Shown here piece by piece: positions 62,301-64,000 of a DNA stretch of 64,000 nt. This stretch comes from JBFGCM01 sp041581135. GTDB taxonomy: Bacteria; Actinomycetota; Acidimicrobiia; Spongiisociales; UBA5794. The notes below the pieces were generated by a model. The model searched no databases. It was not told where the DNA came from and was given only the letters and a program-made list of their open reading frames with translations. The first letter of the stretch is position 1; each line of letters starts with the position of its first letter. The translations under genes and the position numbers were made by a program. Where the stretch lies: positions 37,216 through 101,215 of the forward strand of contig JBFGCM010000002.1 of the NCBI GenBank assembly GCA_041581135.1, written 5' to 3'.

Positions 62301-62955
62301 GGTACGCGCGCAGCGCATCGGCCTGGCGGCCGGACCGGTAGAGGGCGATCATGAGCAGCTCCACGGGTCGTTCCCGCAGCGGGTGGCTCAGCACCAATGC
62401 TTCCAGCTCGCCGACGACCTCGCGGTGCAGGCCGGCCCGCAGATCGGCATCCAGCCGGTCCACCGTTGCCACCACATGGAGCTCCTCGAGCCTGGTGATC
62501 TCGGGCTGGGCGAACTGCTCGTAGGCGAAGTCCTCGTATGCCTCGCCTCTCCACAGTCCGAGCGCGGCGCGCAGCTCGCGGCTGGCCGCCTGCGGGTCGT
62601 CGCGTAGCAGGCTCCTGCCGTGCTCTGCCATGACTTCGAACCGGTGGGCGTCGATGCTGCTGGGATCGGTCACCAGCGAGTAGCCGTGGTCGCGGGTCAC
62701 CAAGACGGTGTTCTCGCCACGCGCCTCCCGGTCTGGCTCGAGGGCGCTCCGGAGGCGGGAGATGTACACCCACAGTGTCTTCTCCTTGCCCTCGAAGTCG
62801 TCGGGCCACAACTCCTCGAGGAGCCGCTCGGTCGACACGACCCGGTTGATGTTGGCGAGCAGGAGGGCGAGGAGAGCGCGTTGTTGGCGGGAGCCGACGT
62901 CGACGGGGACGCCGTCGTCGACTACTTCGAGTGGTCCGAGTAGCCGGTATTCCAT
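59347..62955 (-). CDS. membrane-spanning regulator: winged helix, BTAD, STAND NTPase, TM helix, BMP sensor
   Basis: One-chain sensor-regulator of 1202 residues. It has an OmpR/SARP-type winged helix (about 1-93, RLLGPLEVVDDGVPVDVGSR), a BTAD helical domain (about 95-245), and a STAND-type NTPase (about 265-560) with Walker A GASGSGKSS and Walker B LVVVIDQFEELF. Helical repeats and one TM helix (about 725-750, LVGLAIGGALLAVLAGGILL) follow. Outside is a BMP/PnrA-like binding domain (about 753-1060, RIAAVHGVTGDFGMNDLM, AAAMTTETGIVGFIGG) and a C-terminal beta domain (1062-1202). Ligand capture outside probably drives NTPase-gated DNA binding inside. Targets may be the flanking paralogues. Confidence 0.85.
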   Translation of the reverse strand: MEYRLLGPLEVVDDGVPVDVGSRQQRALLALLLANINRVVSTERLLEELWPDDFEGKEKTLWVYISRLRSALEPDREARGENTVLVTRDHGYSLVTDPSSIDAHRFEVMAEHGRSLLRDDPQAASRELRAALGLWRGEAYEDFAYEQFAQPEITRLEELHVVATVDRLDADLRAGLHREVVGELEALVLSHPLRERPVELLMIALYRSGRQADALRAYRQHVKVVGDMGIVPSPELQRVEERVLLHDPHLQPPAQKLVTGRAEPANPFKGLHAFSEADSGMFFGRDRLLATILRRLSEHQRLVALVGASGSGKSSVLHAGLLPALRKGSIEGSNDWLIATMVPGARPFTELEAALLRSTLDAPESLAALLDHPEEGVLRAGLRLLPDPSARLVVVIDQFEELFTLAESKDETDRFVRNLEVALQDPHSRILVVLALRADFYDRPLAYPYFAGLLGDGVVNTAPLTPDELEAAAEKPAAAAGVELEPALLVRLLTDVAGERGALPLFQYTLTELFDRRVGGLLTMEAYDEMGGVRGAVSRRAEGLFEALDTHERAACQQLFLRLVTISDTGAWSRRRVPASEVSTIAVDVIDLQTVIDRYGAYRLLTFDRDQVTGSPTVEVAHEALLHEWGRLRTWIEKGREDLRRHSRLLVALGEWKGSGEKVDYLLSGERLVDYEHWADQSSLRLTSGERRFLDASIEHREELRLAEEMRAERETKLGRQARRRLVGLAIGGALLAVLAGGILLSVFGKDQPRIAAVHGVTGDFGMNDLMLAGVAAAEREYDLTIERVEPLVDPESDVRHLAETGAELILVSNDFDFVVEAVAPDYPDVRFVAIDPVLLHIREPNITEMHFALEDSAFLAGAAAAMTTETGIVGFIGGLQAPPTERSRTGFEQGAAYERSDVRVISKYIGPVENPLATAGSRPDLAHELALEMYAAGADVIFHDAEESGAGVLAAAKEMSMTRKRWVIGSDEDEYVTTSSGIDRDHILSSAVKRYDNAVVAAVGAFLDDSLEVGDIVLDLEHDAVALSGSGGHLSAFTGRLENLDGDVEFGHIKVFESALTKPSWQYPPDVRVRLVLNSGGCQAQVVSGGSIDNGRIRVPRGTRIEFDFVNEMDVIGGLSLAPIPPGVGLDQLAAEAEFGIPESFDGFVALTETEPGATTGAAAVMTGQPFVADCYWIAAPRLNAEASAQDFPTLIVSPGM

Positions 62956-63111
62956 GGGTGCTCCGTTGGAAGGCTACGCACGTGGGCTGTCGCCGAGGGC
63001 ACGATCCCACCCGAGGCTTAGCGGCGACTTAACGAAGCGTCGTAAGGCAGAGCCAAGCCCGAATGAAGCCGAACACGGTTGATTGGCCGCAGTCACAGGA
63101 CTGGAGGTCCT

Positions 63112-63738
63112 ATGTTCAACAAGCTGCCGCGAATCGCCGTCCTGGCCCTGGTGGCGGGCCTGGTGGCCGCCGTCGGGCCCGCAGGCTCGGTGTTCGGCGC
63201 TGTCACCACCCAAACCGAGGACCTGATGAACCAAGGCGGGGTCGGCGTGTACGCCGAAGACGGCGTCAAGCTCACCCGTCAGCCAAACGGCATCACCATT
63301 CGAGTATCGGTCCCGGTTCCGGAGCCCAACAGCTACGTGTACCCGCCGGAGATCCCGACGCCGTCGGCCTCACCGGAGGTGTTCAGCGGATGGGCGATCG
63401 TGTTCAACAATCCGGATGAGTGCGCCGGCGGGCCCGGCAACTGTGGCGGGCCCGATCTGTTCAACCCGGACGTCGAGGCCGGCATCTACAACTTCGCCGG
63501 CCACCCGGCCGGCGCGGGCGGCAAGCTCGTGCTCACCGGCCATGTGCAGGTCGGGCAACCGGCGGGGGGACCCCCTGGCTCGACGATGGCGCCGTTGAGC
63601 AATCCCGGTGGAGCCGAGGTTCACGTGGCCATCGCCCCGCATGGGCTGCTCGACCCGGCGCAGATGCCGGCTCAGACAACCACGCCCGCGGGAAGCCCCG
63701 CGTGCGAGTGCTGGTGGGTTGCGGTGTTCGCCCCGTAA
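63112..63738 (+). CDS. secreted protein, paralogue of the gene at 58665
   Basis: No named family. The 208-residue protein has a signal peptide (about 1-29, IAVLALVAGLVAAVGPAGSVFG) instead of the anchor of its paralogue. The shared domain shows RVSVPVPEPNSYVYPP, FSGWAIVFNNPDEC with a second cysteine nine residues on, GIYNFAGH, LTGHVQVGQ, and PLSNPGGAEVHVAIAPHG. GGAGG lies 6 nt before the ATG at 63112. It is divergent from the regulator gene with 156 nt between, where regulation could occur. A terminator hairpin follows. Confidence 0.72.
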   Translation: MFNKLPRIAVLALVAGLVAAVGPAGSVFGAVTTQTEDLMNQGGVGVYAEDGVKLTRQPNGITIRVSVPVPEPNSYVYPPEIPTPSASPEVFSGWAIVFNNPDECAGGPGNCGGPDLFNPDVEAGIYNFAGHPAGAGGKLVLTGHVQVGQPAGGPPGSTMAPLSNPGGAEVHVAIAPHGLLDPAQMPAQTTTPAGSPACECWWVAVFAP

Positions 63739-63756
63739 GCCAAGAGCGGCCGTTCC

Positions 63757-63784
63757 GGGGGCTCTCACTCCGGTGAGGGCCCCC
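63757..63784 (+). terminator. GC-rich 12-bp terminator hairpin
   Basis: GGGGGCTCTCAC pairs with GTGAGGGCCCCC (one G-T wobble) around TCCG, 18 nt after the stop of the secreted protein gene. Confidence 0.65.
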
Positions 63785-63860
63785 GAGCGCGTCCGGATGT
63801 GTCGGCGGTCTGCCCCGACAGCGCAAACCGGTGTGGATGCCGGCCAAACGTGCTGACCGC

Positions 63861-64000
63861 CTATCCGACCCAGCGGGCGACCTTGGCGGTCATGCCGAAC
63901 TGGCATCCGTCCGAGGTGACGAAGCCGTTCAGTCGGTTTCGGGCCACAGCCACGAGATCGGCGAGCTGTTGGTCGGAGACCGAGTCGCCGAGCGTCCATC
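63861..64000 (-). CDS. C-terminal end of an unidentified gene (runs off the window)
   Basis: The minus strand reads a clean protein-like tail, WTLGDSVSDQQLADLVAVAR continuing to GMTAKVARWVG, ending in TAG at 63861-63863. Only 46 residues are visible; family not recognised. This frame is favoured over the others by residue composition. Confidence 0.5.
   Translation of the reverse strand, partial: WTLGDSVSDQQLADLVAVARNRLNGFVTSDGCQFGMTAKVARWVG

Overview
The window is about 64 kb of GC-rich chromosome from an actinobacterium. I infer an uncultured member of class Acidimicrobiia. Reasons are the high GC, the Thr/Pro-rich linkers after secretion signals, an F420-type (PPOX class) oxidoreductase, an ArfA-like OmpA protein, a DivIVA coiled-coil protein, a stand-alone LigD polymerase domain, and many genes that appear to be transcribed without a leader (a TANNNT box 6-10 nt before the start codon). 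There are no rRNA or tRNA genes, CRISPR arrays, transposases or integrases. Most of the window is ordinary chromosome with small operons on both strands.

Layout. 1-3.7 kb: envelope and small metabolic genes (OmpA/BON protein, ornithine cyclodeaminase family, DinB, YdeI-like, a GIN-domain lipoprotein). 3.6-10.7 kb: a minus-strand ABC export-type operon (two ATPases and a 1177-residue FtsX/MacB-type permease), divergent from two paralogous membrane-anchored proteins. 10.7-16.7 kb: an orphan OppD-like ATPase, GNAT, EamA, DUF1801, and a HupE/UreJ-DUF6512 pair. 16.7-24.5 kb: a frameshifted gene remnant, a DUF2330 protein, a probable HesB/IscA-like selenoprotein with an in-frame TGA and a SECIS-like hairpin, a GcvT-like/FAD oxidoreductase pair, an LVIVD-repeat protein and a BMP-family binding protein. 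24.6-31.4 kb: an NfnAB-like flavoprotein pair, the conserved rpsF-ssb-rpsR-rplI-dnaB cluster, and panB with a DUF192 lipoprotein. 31.6-43.4 kb: F420-type oxidoreductase, DivIVA-type protein, LigD-polymerase/hutF/def operon, a triple-GAF diguanylate cyclase, endonuclease IV and pyrE. 43.6-57.6 kb: a 2OG-Fe(II) oxygenase, histidine phosphatase, GH18 lipoprotein with a cis-prenyltransferase, class I aldolase, PAQR protein, a repeat-bearing secreted metalloprotease, S10 peptidase with ArsC, a methyltransferase, and an Lnt-like protein lacking two of its three catalytic residues. 57.7-63.8 kb: a secreted trypsin-like protease, then a 1202-residue membrane-spanning regulator (winged helix, BTAD, STAND NTPase, one TM helix, BMP sensor) lying between two paralogous secreted proteins.

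The two most notable items are the candidate selenoprotein at 18617-18910, which an ordinary gene caller would split or miss, and the regulator locus at 58665-63738. The latter looks like a self-contained extracellular-ligand sensing system whose output could be its two flanking paralogues. Both readings rest on sequence pattern recognition alone; no database or structure search was run.
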